A program made the position numbers and the translations under genes. This document shows positions 42,051 to 52,100 of a DNA stretch of 62,077 nt, in pieces. Under the pieces are notes generated by a model. It had not been told where the DNA came from and made no database searches. It saw nothing but the letters and a program-made list of their open reading frames with translations. The DNA is from Nocardia sienata NBRC 100364. Its GTDB lineage: Bacteria > Actinomycetota > Actinomycetes > Mycobacteriales > Mycobacteriaceae. The stretch covers positions 1-62,077 of the forward strand of contig NZ_BDBX01000007.1 of assembly GCF_001613205.1 (NCBI RefSeq). The letters run 5' to 3'. Within the stretch, counting starts at the first letter, position 1. Every line of letters begins with the position of its first letter.

Positions 42051-43160
42051 ATGTCCGCACTGCTCCCCGGCGTCCCGGCTTCCGGACGCCCCACGACTTC
42101 CGATCCATGTCGGGTGATCGGACGCCTGCACCGGCCTTTGCTGCTCAGTTCCGCGGCAATGGCCGGTCTGGTGTCTATCGGCCTGATCGCGATGGTCGTC
42201 GACGATCGGGTCCTGCTCGGCGAATCGGTCTGGCTCAAACCGGTCAAATTCGGATTGGCGTTCCTGCTGTATTCGCTGACGCTGGCCTGGTTGCTGTCAC
42301 TACCCCACCGCGGCCGGCGGGTGACCTGGTGGCTGGGGGTCGTGTTCGCCGTCACCGCGTTCGTGGACGTGGGATTCATCGTGGTCCAGGCCGCACGGGG
42401 CACCTTCAGCCATTTCAACACCGAAACCGACCCGGTCAACGAGATCGGGCAGATGGTCTTCGCCTCGGGTGTCCCCGGTCTCTTTTTCGCGAATCTGCTG
42501 ATCGCCGTGATCGTTTCGATACGTCCGGGCGCGGATCGGCCCACGGTTCGAGCGATTCGCGGCGGGCTGGCGATGGCGGTGGTCTCGATGGCCCTGGGTT
42601 ACCTCATGGGTTTCACCGGGTCCCAGCTCGCCCGCACCGCGGACGGCCGGCCGGTCGAACTGGCCGCCGGGCACACCGTGGTCGACGGCGCGACCCGTCA
42701 GGCCGTCGGCGCGCCGGACGCCGTCGCGGGTATGCCGATCACCCACTGGAGCACACTCGGGGGCGATCTGCGCATTCCCCATTTCGTCGGATTGCACGGC
42801 ATCCAGGTGACACTGGCCGCGGTGGTGTTCCTCGCCTGGTGCGCACGGCGCTACCCCCGGCTGCGCCCGGACCGGACCCGCAGCAGATTGATCGGGGTGG
42901 TGATCCTGGGCTGGGGCGGACTGCAGGCGATCACGTTCTGGCAGGCGATGCGTGGACAGCCGCTGGTGCATCCCGACACCGCCACCCTGCTCGCGCTGCT
43001 CGGCCTCGGCGTCGTGGTCACGATCCTCGCCGCGGCCGGCGTCGGGTCCACCCCGGCGGTGGGCGGCGAGACGATCTCGCAGCCGCGCGCACAGCACGAT
43101 TGGGCGCAGGTCAGCGCAACCGTTCGGCATCCCGGGCGAGTTCGACCAGGACCGCGCTGA
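42051..43160 (+). CDS. Integral membrane protein, unknown
   Basis: A 369-residue membrane protein with seven or eight helices at about 33-50, 65-84, 91-110, 137-156, 176-195, 248-268, 285-305 and 317-336. ESVWLKPVKFGLAFLLYSLT near 58-77 and FSHFNTETDPVNEIG near 119-133 recur in a family of actinobacterial membrane proteins of unknown function. No transport or enzyme motif is recognised. The last 50 bases overlap the end of the convergent zinc-ribbon gene, and the hydrophilic C-terminal tail is encoded there. The ATG at 42051 lacks a strong ribosome site. Confidence 0.7.
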   Translation: MSALLPGVPASGRPTTSDPCRVIGRLHRPLLLSSAAMAGLVSIGLIAMVVDDRVLLGESVWLKPVKFGLAFLLYSLTLAWLLSLPHRGRRVTWWLGVVFAVTAFVDVGFIVVQAARGTFSHFNTETDPVNEIGQMVFASGVPGLFFANLLIAVIVSIRPGADRPTVRAIRGGLAMAVVSMALGYLMGFTGSQLARTADGRPVELAAGHTVVDGATRQAVGAPDAVAGMPITHWSTLGGDLRIPHFVGLHGIQVTLAAVVFLAWCARRYPRLRPDRTRSRLIGVVILGWGGLQAITFWQAMRGQPLVHPDTATLLALLGLGVVVTILAAAGVGSTPAVGGETISQPRAQHDWAQVSATVRHPGRVRPGPR

Positions 43161-43434
43161 GACGCGCGAGCTCCTCCCGGTCGGCACCTTCGTCGACAGC
43201 TGTCGCCACATCCTCGGCCGCGCAGCGCGCGGCGAACCAGCGGTCGGCCAGGGCGGTGGCCTCCACGGCACTGAGCACGACCGAATCGGCGGGGATCCCA
43301 GTGCCCTTCACATTGTTGCGATGCTCATAGGCGCGCTGGCGGCAGGACTGCCGGCAGTAGCGGCGCCGCCGCCCCGCTTCCGTATCCACGATTTCCCGAC
43401 CACACCACAGGCACGACTCCAACCGGCGCGACAT
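43111..43434 (-). CDS. Small zinc-ribbon-like protein
   Basis: A 107-residue protein. MSRRLESCLWCGREIVDTEA, then RRRRYCRQSCRQRAYEHRNN, places four Cys as CxxC-x15-CxxxC, a likely zinc knuckle like those in FCS/MYM-type and DUF-type ribbons with a basic tail. The rest is helical (SAVEATALADRWFAARCAAE) and acidic. It may bind nucleic acid or a protein partner. It is next to rbpA and divergent from it; Rv2049c is a small gene at the same position beside rbpA in M. tuberculosis, but homology is not checked. Its 3' end overlaps the convergent membrane gene by 50 bases. Confidence 0.72.
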   Translation of the reverse strand: MSRRLESCLWCGREIVDTEAGRRRRYCRQSCRQRAYEHRNNVKGTGIPADSVVLSAVEATALADRWFAARCAAEDVATAVDEGADREELARLSAVLVELARDAERLR

Positions 43435-43850
43435 GACCCGACACCCTAATAGGAACTCTCGCAGCGGCACACACCGCACACCGCGCGGGTCCATTTCGCC
43501 GAACCCCGTACAATTACAAGGCTCGGGAACGGAAAGACCCCGACGAACGTTGACATGTTCAGGGCGCACGGCCTGGACCGGCACGAATCCCCGATTCGTG
43601 GCACAGCCAACGGCCCGCGTACGTGACCCGGACGGTCGGCGGGCGACAACGGCCGGCGAACGCGACCCACCAGGTCGCGGTAGCAAGACAACAAGGGGTC
43701 GACCCATCGGTTCGCACCCCGGCGCGGGTTCCGGTGCCCCGCAGCGGATACACCGTCGGTGTCTCCGCTCCGGTGTTCCGGAGCCCGGCGGCAGGGAACC
43801 GCGGACCCGCGCGCGGCAACGCGCCGACAACACAGAGAGGACCTGTACAG
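43435..43850. other. Long leader/promoter region upstream of rbpA
   Basis: These 416 bases separate the divergent zinc-ribbon and rbpA genes. I see no gene. Besides the SigR/SigH-like promoter at 43526, a TACAAT hexamer lies at 43509-43514. The rbpA message would have an untranslated leader of nearly 300 bases if it starts there. Confidence 0.4.
43526..43551 (+). promoter_or_regulatory. SigR/SigH-type promoter, GGAAC-N18-GTT
   Basis: GGAAC (43526-43530) and GTT (43549-43551) are spaced by 18 bases, matching the thiol-stress SigR/SigH consensus GGAAY-N18-GTT. rbpA is a known SigR target in Streptomyces coelicolor. The site is about 300 bases upstream of the start codon, which is unusually far. 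Confidence 0.45.
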
Positions 43851-44186
43851 ATGGCAGATCGCGTACTCCGGGGCAGCCGGCTCGGAGCGGTGAGCTACGA
43901 AACCGACCGCGACCATGATCTGGCTCCCCGCCGGATCGCCCGGTACCGGACCGACAATGGTGAAGAGTTCGATGTTCCGTTCGCCGACGACGCCGAGATC
44001 CCGCCGACCTGGTTGTGCCGCAACGGCCAGGAAGGTGTACTGATCGAGGGCACCACGCAGGAGGCGAAGAAGGTGAAGCCGCCCCGCACGCACTGGGACA
44101 TGCTGCTCGAGCGGCGCAGCAAAGACGAGCTCGAGGAACTGCTCAAGGAGCGGCTGGAACTGCTCAAGACCCGCCGCCGGGGCTGA
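43851..44186 (+). CDS. rbpA: RNA polymerase-binding protein RbpA
   Basis: A 111-residue protein: MADRVLRGSRLGAVSYETDR at the start, YRTDNGEEFDVPFADDAEIP, WLCRNGQEGVLIEG, then KPPRTHWDMLLERRSKDELE and a helical end. This is full-length actinobacterial RbpA, with N-terminal tail, core domain, basic linker and sigma-interaction helix (ERRSKDELEELLKERLELL). It binds RNA polymerase and group 1/2 sigma factors and stabilises open promoter complexes; it also affects rifampicin tolerance. The first core Cys of some homologues is replaced here, leaving one Cys (WLCRN). AGAGAGG precedes the ATG. A strong hairpin follows the stop. Confidence 0.97.
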   Translation: MADRVLRGSRLGAVSYETDRDHDLAPRRIARYRTDNGEEFDVPFADDAEIPPTWLCRNGQEGVLIEGTTQEAKKVKPPRTHWDMLLERRSKDELEELLKERLELLKTRRRG

Positions 44187-44215
44187 GCCCGGACCACCTC
44201 GAGGTGGCACAGGTC

Positions 44216-44249
44216 GGCCGTGCCTGCCGGATATCCGGCGGGCACGGCC
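44216..44249. terminator. Bidirectional hairpin terminator
   Basis: GGCCGTGCCTGCCGG and CCGGCGGGCACGGCC pair over 15 bases with one T-G wobble around the loop ATAT, followed by TTTGT on the plus strand. It separates convergent rbpA and the exporter permease gene. Confidence 0.8.
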
Positions 44250-44265
44250 TTTGTCGTGATCGCCG

Positions 44266-45165
44266 TCAGTGACTGGCGACCCGGCGGTACTGCAGCAGCG
44301 CCAGCGGCATCGCGATCAGCAGAATGGCCGCCGAGCACAGGACCGCGTATTCGACGCAGTGCTCGGCCGGCCAGCCGGTAGCGGAAGGGAACGCCGGGGG
44401 CGCGCTGTTGTCGAACAGCTTCCGGCCGGCCGCCGCGACCGCGGTGATCGGGTTCCATTCGGCGATGGTGGCCAGCGGCCCGGGCAGGGTCTGGGCCGAA
44501 ATGAACGCCGAGGAGATGAACGACAGCGGGAACAGCCAGATCAGCCCGGCACTCTGGGCGACCTCGACATTCGGGGCGAGCAGACCGGTGAGGGCCCCCA
44601 CCCACGACATGGCGAAGGCGAACAGCAGGATCACCGCATAGGCGAGCGCGGCTTCGGCCGGGCTGCCGTTGATGTTCCAGCCGACGATGTACCCGCACAC
44701 GGTCATCACCACCAGGCTGACCATGCTCACCACCAGATCGGACAGCGTGCGCCCCATCAGCACCGCCAGCCGGGACATGGGCAGCGACCGCATACGGTCG
44801 ATGATGCCCTTCTCCAGGTCACGGGCCAGCCCTACTGTGGTGAACGCGGCACTGAAGGCGACGGTCTGGGCCATGATCCCGGCGATCAGGAACTCTCGGT
44901 ACTGCCCACCGCCGAGTGAAGCGCCGAACACATAGGCGAACAGAAAGACGAACATCAGCGGCTGCACAGTGGCCGTGACCAGCAACGTCGGCACCCGCAC
45001 GATGGTGATCAGATTGCGATACGCCACGATCGCGCTGTCGCGGAAAAACCGCATACGCGGTTCGGTGGACTTCGCCGACCGGTGGGCGCCGGATGCGTGT
45101 GCCGGCTCCGCCTCCGTCCCGCCGGTCGGGCTGGTGTTCTGGTCGACCGCGACTTCTGTGCTCAC
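44266..45165 (-). CDS. ABC-2 type transporter permease, DrrB-like
   Basis: A 299-residue membrane protein with a polar N-terminal 50 residues and six helices from about residue 65. FLIAGIMAQTVAFSAAFTTVGLARDLEKGIIDRMRSLPMSR near residues 90-130 is the DrrB/ABC-2 signature (LARDLExGxxDRxRSLPxxR). NPITAVAAAGRKLFDN near the C-terminus is also family-typical. With the DrrA-like ATPase, whose stop it overlaps by four bases, it forms an exporter. Because the ATPase gene in turn overlaps the NRPS, the pair most likely exports the NRPS product. Confidence 0.92.
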   Translation of the reverse strand: MSTEVAVDQNTSPTGGTEAEPAHASGAHRSAKSTEPRMRFFRDSAIVAYRNLITIVRVPTLLVTATVQPLMFVFLFAYVFGASLGGGQYREFLIAGIMAQTVAFSAAFTTVGLARDLEKGIIDRMRSLPMSRLAVLMGRTLSDLVVSMVSLVVMTVCGYIVGWNINGSPAEAALAYAVILLFAFAMSWVGALTGLLAPNVEVAQSAGLIWLFPLSFISSAFISAQTLPGPLATIAEWNPITAVAAAGRKLFDNSAPPAFPSATGWPAEHCVEYAVLCSAAILLIAMPLALLQYRRVASH

Positions 45166-46151
45166 GACATGATCTCCTCGGGAACGTCACTGGTTTCCGG
45201 CTCGGGATCCGGCGCGGCCGGGGCGCCGGTGATGGACAGGAAGACGTCGTCGAGGCTGGGCCGGTGCACCCGGGCATCGACGACGTCCACGTCTGCGTCA
45301 TCGAGCCGGCGCAGGGCTTGGACCATGGTGCGGGAACCGTCGCCGACCACCACCGATACTTCGTCGACGCTCGCTTCGTGTGCGGGTTCGCCGATTCCGA
45401 TCTCGGCGAGGACCCGCAGTGCGGCCGCCGGATCCTGTCCAGAACTCAACGTGACGGTGAGCCGGTCCCCGCCGACCGAGGATTTCAGTTCGTCCGCCGA
45501 ACCGCGGGCGATGACCCGGCCCTTGTCCAGCACGGTGATCTGGTCGGCGAGCCGGTCGGCTTCCTCGAGATACTGGGTGGTCAGCAGGACTGTGGTGCCG
45601 TCGCGGACGAGTTCGCCGATAACCCGCCACATATCGTTACGGGCGCGCGGATCCAGTCCGGTGGTCGGTTCGTCGAGAACCACCACGGGTGGACGAGCGA
45701 CCAGGGCGCCGGCCAGATCGAGGCGCCGGGTCATCCCGCCGGAATAGGTTCCGGCTCGCCGGTCCGCGGCATCCTCGAGCCCGAATACCTCCAGCAGTTC
45801 CCGAGCCCGCGAGACGGCGCGTTCGCGCGACATCCCGTAGAGCCGCGCGACCATCCGCAGATTCTCGTAACCGGTGAGGTTGGCATCCACCGCCGCGTAC
45901 TGGCCGGACAATCCGATGAGTTTGCGGGCCGCCGCCGGATCGTGCAGGACGTCGATATCGGCGACCCGGACGGATCCGGCGTTCGGACGCAGCAGGGTGG
46001 TGACGATCCGGACAGCGGTGGTCTTACCCGCACCGTTGGGGCCGAGCAGCCCCAGCACCGTGCCCTCGGGGATTTCGATATCGACCTCGTCCAAAACGCG
46101 GACGCGGCCGTAGTACTTCACCAGACCGGTGATCTGTACCGCGGGCTTCAC
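45162..46151 (-). CDS. ABC transporter ATPase, DrrA-like (daunorubicin resistance family)
   Basis: A 329-residue ATPase. Walker [10 protein letters not shown] near residue 40, a Q-loop region with [20 protein letters not shown], signature [16 protein letters not shown] near 137, Walker [16 protein letters not shown] near 160, and the DrrA-type C-terminal domain. The GTG at 46151 overlaps the TGA of the NRPS gene, so the NRPS, this gene and the DrrB gene are translationally coupled in that order. DrrA proteins energise export of lipids and hydrophobic antibiotics, for example PDIM or daunorubicin. The coupling argues that the cargo is the NRPS product. Self-resistance is possible. Confidence 0.93.
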   Translation of the reverse strand: MKPAVQITGLVKYYGRVRVLDEVDIEIPEGTVLGLLGPNGAGKTTAVRIVTTLLRPNAGSVRVADIDVLHDPAAARKLIGLSGQYAAVDANLTGYENLRMVARLYGMSRERAVSRARELLEVFGLEDAADRRAGTYSGGMTRRLDLAGALVARPPVVVLDEPTTGLDPRARNDMWRVIGELVRDGTTVLLTTQYLEEADRLADQITVLDKGRVIARGSADELKSSVGGDRLTVTLSSGQDPAAALRVLAEIGIGEPAHEASVDEVSVVVGDGSRTMVQALRRLDDADVDVVDARVHRPSLDDVFLSITGAPAAPDPEPETSDVPEEIMS

Positions 46152-49100
46152 TGAGCGTTCTCCTTCGTTTCGATACCGGGCTGTGCTTCCGTGGCCGCCC
46201 CGCGCAGGTATTGCCGGAGGACGGGTCCGAGCACCGCCAGCGATTGCGGGGTCGTCATCTCCGCGTGTGTGCACGCCAGTTCACGGGCGTGCACGGCGCC
46301 GGTGACGAAATCCCGCCAGGCCTGCGGGCGACGATCGGGCGCGGCACGGTTCACCGGGTCGGTGCCGGCGGCGAAGAACAGCAGATCACCGTCGAACACA
46401 CCGGGCCGGAAGCCATTGGCCTGGACGGTGCCGTCGGCGTAGCCGGCGTACAGCCGTTCCAGATGGTCCACCGTGAGTGCCGCGAACGGGCCGGGACGCG
46501 ACCGCAACAGTTCGGCAGCCTCGGCCAGCGACGGTTGCGCCCCGTCGGCGACGAGGTCGCCGCCGAACTCGCCGAGGATCTCGGCAACGCTGGGTACCGC
46601 GTCGACGGCCAGATCATCGGAGAGCCGATAGCTGTCCAGCATCGTCAGCAGCGCGACCTCCTCTCCTGCCGCCTGCAGCCGCACCGCGATCTCGTGTGCG
46701 ATCAGACCGCCCAGCGACCAGCCGAGCAGCTGGTAGGGCCCGTGCGGTTGGACGGTGCGGATATGGGCGATGTAGTGCTCGGCCGCTTCGCCGATGGAAC
46801 CGAACCCCGGCTTCCCGCTCGCCTGCGGTGCCTGCAGACCGTAGACCGGCTGATCCGTGGGTAGTTCGGCGAGCAGGCCGGCGTAGCACCAGGACAACCC
46901 GATCGCCGGATGCACGCAGAACAGCGGCGGCCGGCCGGTACCGGTGCCGGGGCGCAACGGCAGCAGCGGAGCCAGCGCCAGTTCCATGGCATCGGCGGCG
47001 GTACCGTCGCCGAGCCGGGCGGCCAGCGCGGCCGGGGTGGATTCGCCGAACAGCAACTGCATCGGCAGGTCGTATCCGGCCTCCCGGGCCCGGCCGACCA
47101 CCTTCGTGGCGAGCAGCGAATTACCGCCCAGTTCGAAGAATCCGTCCCCGGCACCCACCCGGTCGACGCCGAGAACCTCGGCGAAGATGTCGCACAGCGC
47201 GGCCTCCACCGGGTTGGCAGGCGCCCGGTACCCTTCCGCCGCGGTGAACACCGGCTCGGGCAGAGCGGACCGGTCGAGTTTGCCGACCGGGTTGAGCGGC
47301 AACCGGTCGATCAGCATGATCGACTGCGGAACCATGTAGTTGGGCACCAGCTCGGATACGTGCGCGGTGAGTTCGGCGGCGGTGGTGCCCGCGGCGGCCT
47401 TCACATACGACACCAGGGCGGTCGCGCCCGCGGCGGTGCGATGCCCGGCGGTGTAGGAGAACTCGACCGCCGGATGTCGGCTCAGCGCCGCGTCGATTTC
47501 GCCCAGTTCGATGCGGAAGCCGCGGATCTTCACCTGATGATCCGTCCGGCCGACGTATTCGATATCGCCGGGGCCGCCGTCCGCGCCGGCACGGATTCGC
47601 ACCAGGTCGCCCGTACGGTACATCCGCTCTCCGGGTTTCCCGAAGGGGTTGGCCACGAAGCGCTGGGCGGTGAGCCCGGGCCGGTCGTGGTATCCGCGGG
47701 CGAGCGCTCCACCGGCCAGGTACAACTCGCCGGTGACCCCGAGCGGCGCCGGACGCAGCCGGACGTCGAGAACCATGGCCGCGACACCGCGGATCGGTTC
47801 ACCGATCGGTATCGGGCCGCCCGGCACCAGCGGCGGCGACATCACGGTGACGATGGTGGTTTCGGTCGGTCCGTAGACGTTGTGCAGGTTGCGGCCCGGC
47901 GCCCAGCGCGCCACCACTTCGGCCGGCAGTGCTTCGCCACCGACCAGGACGTGCTGGAAATCGGTGACCCCTTCCGGATCCACCGTCGCCAGGGCCGCCG
48001 TGGTGATGAAGGCGTGGGTGATCCGTTCCGCGATCAGCACCCGGGCCAGCTCCGCGCCACCGACCACCCCCGGCGGGGTGAGCACCAGGGTGGCCGCGCC
48101 GCCGAGCGCGAACAGCAGGTCCAGCATGGCGGCGTCGAAACTGGGGGTCGCGAAATGCAGGACGCGGCTGCCCGGCCGGACATCGAAGCGCTGCGCCGTC
48201 TCCGCCGCGAAATTGGACAGTCCGCGGTGGGTGACCACCACGCCCTTGGGGGTTCCGGTGGAACCGGAGGTGTAGATGACGTAGGCCGGATTGTCCATCC
48301 GCAGTGGGGTGATCCGGTCGGCATCGGTGAGCGCAGCGCTGGACGCTCGCAGCACCTGTTCGCGGACCTCGGCATCGTCGAGGGCCAGCCAGTGGGCTCC
48401 TTCGGGAAACTGCTCCCGGTACTCGGTCAGCGTGAGGCCCAGGGCGGCGCCGGAATCGGAGAGCATATGGGTGATGCGCGCGGCCGGATAGCCGGGGTCC
48501 ACCGGGAGGAAGGCAGCACCGGTCTTGGTCACCGCCAGGACCGTGGCCACCGATTCGACCGTACGGGGAATTCCCAGTGCCACCAGGGTTTCCGGTCCCA
48601 CCCCGTAGCCCACCAGCACCCGCGCCAGCCGGTTGCTCCAGCGATCGAGCGCATCATAGGTGACCTCCACGCCCGCACCGGCGAGCGCAACGGCCCGCCG
48701 GTCGACATTCGCCGCGGCGGCGAACACCTCGGCCAGAGTGCAGGGCTGGTCCGGATCGGCACGACGCAGCGGCGCCAGCGCCGACCACTCCGCAGGTTCG
48801 AGCAGTTCCAGATCACCGATGACCGCGGCCGGGTCGGCGGCGATCGCGCCGAGCAGCCGGACCAAGCGGCGGCCGAGCCGGGCCGCGGTCGGTTCGTCGA
48901 AGAGATCTCCGCTGTAGTTCACCGCGAGGCCGATACCGGCCGGCGACCTATCGGCGCCACGGCATTCGGTGAGGGTGAACTGGAGATCGAATTTCGCGAT
49001 ACCGGCGTCGATATCCATCGCCTCGATGCTCAGCCCCGGGAGTTCCAGCGCGCGTACCGGTTCGTCGCGCACCGACAGCATCACCTGGAACAGTGGGTGG

Positions 49101-52100
49101 TGGGACTGGGAACGAACCGGGTTGAGCACCTCGACCAGTCGCTCGAACGGCAGTTCCGCGTGCCCGAACGCATCGAGATCGGTATCGCGCACGGTATCGA
49201 GCAGATCGGTGAAACGGTCGTCGTGCGAGACCGGGGTCCGCAGGACCAGCGTATTGACGAACATGCCGATCATGCGGTCCAGTTCGGGCCGTCCGCGGCC
49301 GGCGACCGGAGTACCGACGGCGATATCGCCGACGCCGGTCAACCGGTGCAGCAACACCGCCAGCGCGGCATGCAACACCATGAACAGGCTCACATCGTGG
49401 CGCGCGGCGAGGCTGTGCAGCTCCCGGTGGACCCTGGCGTCGACCCGCTCTTCGACGGTGCCGCCGCGGTAGGACGGCACCGGTGGACGCGGGCGGTCGG
49501 CAGGGATGGCGAGCAGTTCGGGCAGCCCCTCCAGTCTGGTGCGCCAGTAGTCGAGCTGCCGCCGGATCGGAGAGGTGGGATCGTCCTCGCTGCCGAGCAG
49601 TTCCCGTTGCCACAGGGTGTAGTCGACGTACTGGAGTTGCTCGGCGTCGTTGTCCGGCCGGGCGCCGAGCCGGATCGCCCGGTAGGCCGACGCCACATCG
49701 GCGGCCAGCGGTGCCAGCGACCAGCCGTCCATCGCGATGTGGTGCACCACCAGCACCAGGATGTGCTCGTCCGGCGCCACCACGAACAGCGCGGCCCGCA
49801 GCGGTATCTCGGTGGACAGATCGAAACCGGGGGTGATGAACCGTTCGATCGCCGCACCGTGGCCCGCGTCGCCGGCCACCGGTGAGTGCAGCGTGACCGC
49901 GGCGTCGGCCGCGTCGAGCACCCGTTGTACCGGTTCCCCGTCGATCTCCGGGAAGACCGTCCGCAGGGTCTCGTGCTGTTCCTGCACCCGGTGCAGCGCG
50001 CCGCGCAACGCCGCGTGATCGAGCGGACCACGCATCCGCAGCACCACCGGGATGTTGTACGCGCCGCCCGAGGTGTCCGAGCCGCCGAACCGGTTGAGGA
50101 ACCACAGTCGCTGCTGGGCCGGTGAGAGCGGAATGCGCTCGGGCCGAGTCCGCCGCACGAGAGCGGCTGTGGTACCGGCGGATTCCCCGTCGAGGCGGGC
50201 CGCGAGTTCGGCGACCGTCGGGGCGGCGAACACCGTACGCACCGGCAGTCGCACCCCGGTGGCCGCCTCCAGGCGACCCACCAGCTGAGTGGCCAGCAGC
50301 GAGTTGCCGCCGATATCGAAGAAGCTCTCGTCCGCATCGGTGACCGCCACGCCCACCAGGTCGCCCATGATCGCGGCGATCCGGCGTTCGGTGTCCGAAC
50401 CGAGCGCACGGCCGGATGCGGCGGCGGGCAGCGCCCGGGGTTCGGGCAGCGCGGCGATATCCAGTTTGCCCACCGGGGTCAGCGGGATCTCGTCGAGCAG
50501 CGTGAACGCGGCCGGAACCATATGCCTCGGTAGGCGAGCGCTCAGGTGGTCGCGCAGTTTCTCGGGGTCGGGGCGCCGCGCGGGATCGGCCGGATGGACG
50601 TAGGCGACCAACCGGTCCGAATCGCCGAGCCGGCGCACCTCGACATGGGCGAAGTGCACGTCCGGATGCGCGGTGAGCGCGCCGGCGATCTCGCCGAGCT
50701 CGATCCGGAACCCGCGTATCTTCACCTGGTTGTCGCTACGGCCCAGATACCGCAGCCCGCCGTCGCGGGTCCAGCGCACCACGTCGCCGCTGCGGTAGAG
50801 CCGGGCGCCCGGCAGACCGTAGGGGTCGGCGACGAATCGGGCCGCGGTGAGCCCGGAACGTTGGTGATAACCCCTGGCCAGCCCGGGACCACCGAGGTAC
50901 AGCTCACCGGGGACCCCCGCGGGTACGGGCCGCAGGCGTTCGTCGAGCACCAGCGCGCGGGTGCCGCGGATCAGATCGCCCAGCCCCGCCGGATGACCGG
51001 CGGCAACCGGTGTCACCGAGACCACGACGGTGGTCTCGGTGGGCCCGTAGGCGTTCAACATGCGACGGCCGGGCGCCCAGCGCGACACCAACTCCGGGCC
51101 GACATTCTCGCCGCCGACCATGAGACTGCGCAGCGCCGGCAGCGGCCAGCGGTCGTGGTCGATGGTGGCGAGCGCGGCGGGGGTGATGAAGGTGTGGGTG
51201 ATTTCGTTACGGGTCATGAATTCGCCCAGTTCGTCACCGCCGTACACCTCCGGCGGCACGATGACCATGGCGGCGCCGGCCCCGATCGCGAGCAGCAGGT
51301 CCAGCATCGCCGCATCGAAACTCGGCGAAGAGAAATGCATGGTGCGCGCGGTCGGGTTGACCGCCAGCCGGTCCCGGAACTCGTCGGCCAGATCGGCGAG
51401 CGCGCCGTGGGTCGCGGTGACACCCTTCGGGGTACCGGTGGACCCGGAGGTATAGATCAGGTAGGCCGCATCGGTGACCCGAACCGGGCGCAGCCGGTCG
51501 CCGTCGGAGACCGGGCCCGCGGCCGCACCGCCGATCTCACTGCGGCCCGCAGGGGAATCCAGCAGCAGCCAGTCGATCTCGCTACCGCCCGCCGCGCGGA
51601 GCCGTTCGGCGTGGCCGCTGCGGGTGATACCGACCGAGCAGCCGGAGTCGGCGAGCATATGCGCGACGCGCTCGGCCGGGTAGTTGGGATCCACCGGGAC
51701 GAAGGCGGCCCCGGATTTGGCGGCGGCGAGCATGGCCGTCACCGAATCCACCGACCTGGTCAGCCCGAGCGCGACCTTGTCGCCGGTACCGAGCCCGCGC
51801 CGAATCAACGCGCGGGCCAGGCGGTTGGCGCGCCGGTCGAGCTCGGCGTAGGTGAGCACCGTCTCGTCCTCGTACAGTGCCGGGCGCGGGCCGTGGGCGA
51901 GCGCGGTGGCACCGAACAGGGCGCCCAGGGTGCGCGGGATCCCGGGGGCGGGACCGCGGGCCGGGCACAAGGTATCGCGTTCGGCATCGGTGCGGGTGTC
52001 GATATCGCCGACCGGCACGGTGGGCCGGGCGCCGATCGCGGCGAGCACCCGCAGGAAGCGGTCCGCGAGCGTCTCGACGGTGGCCGCGTCGAACAGTTCG

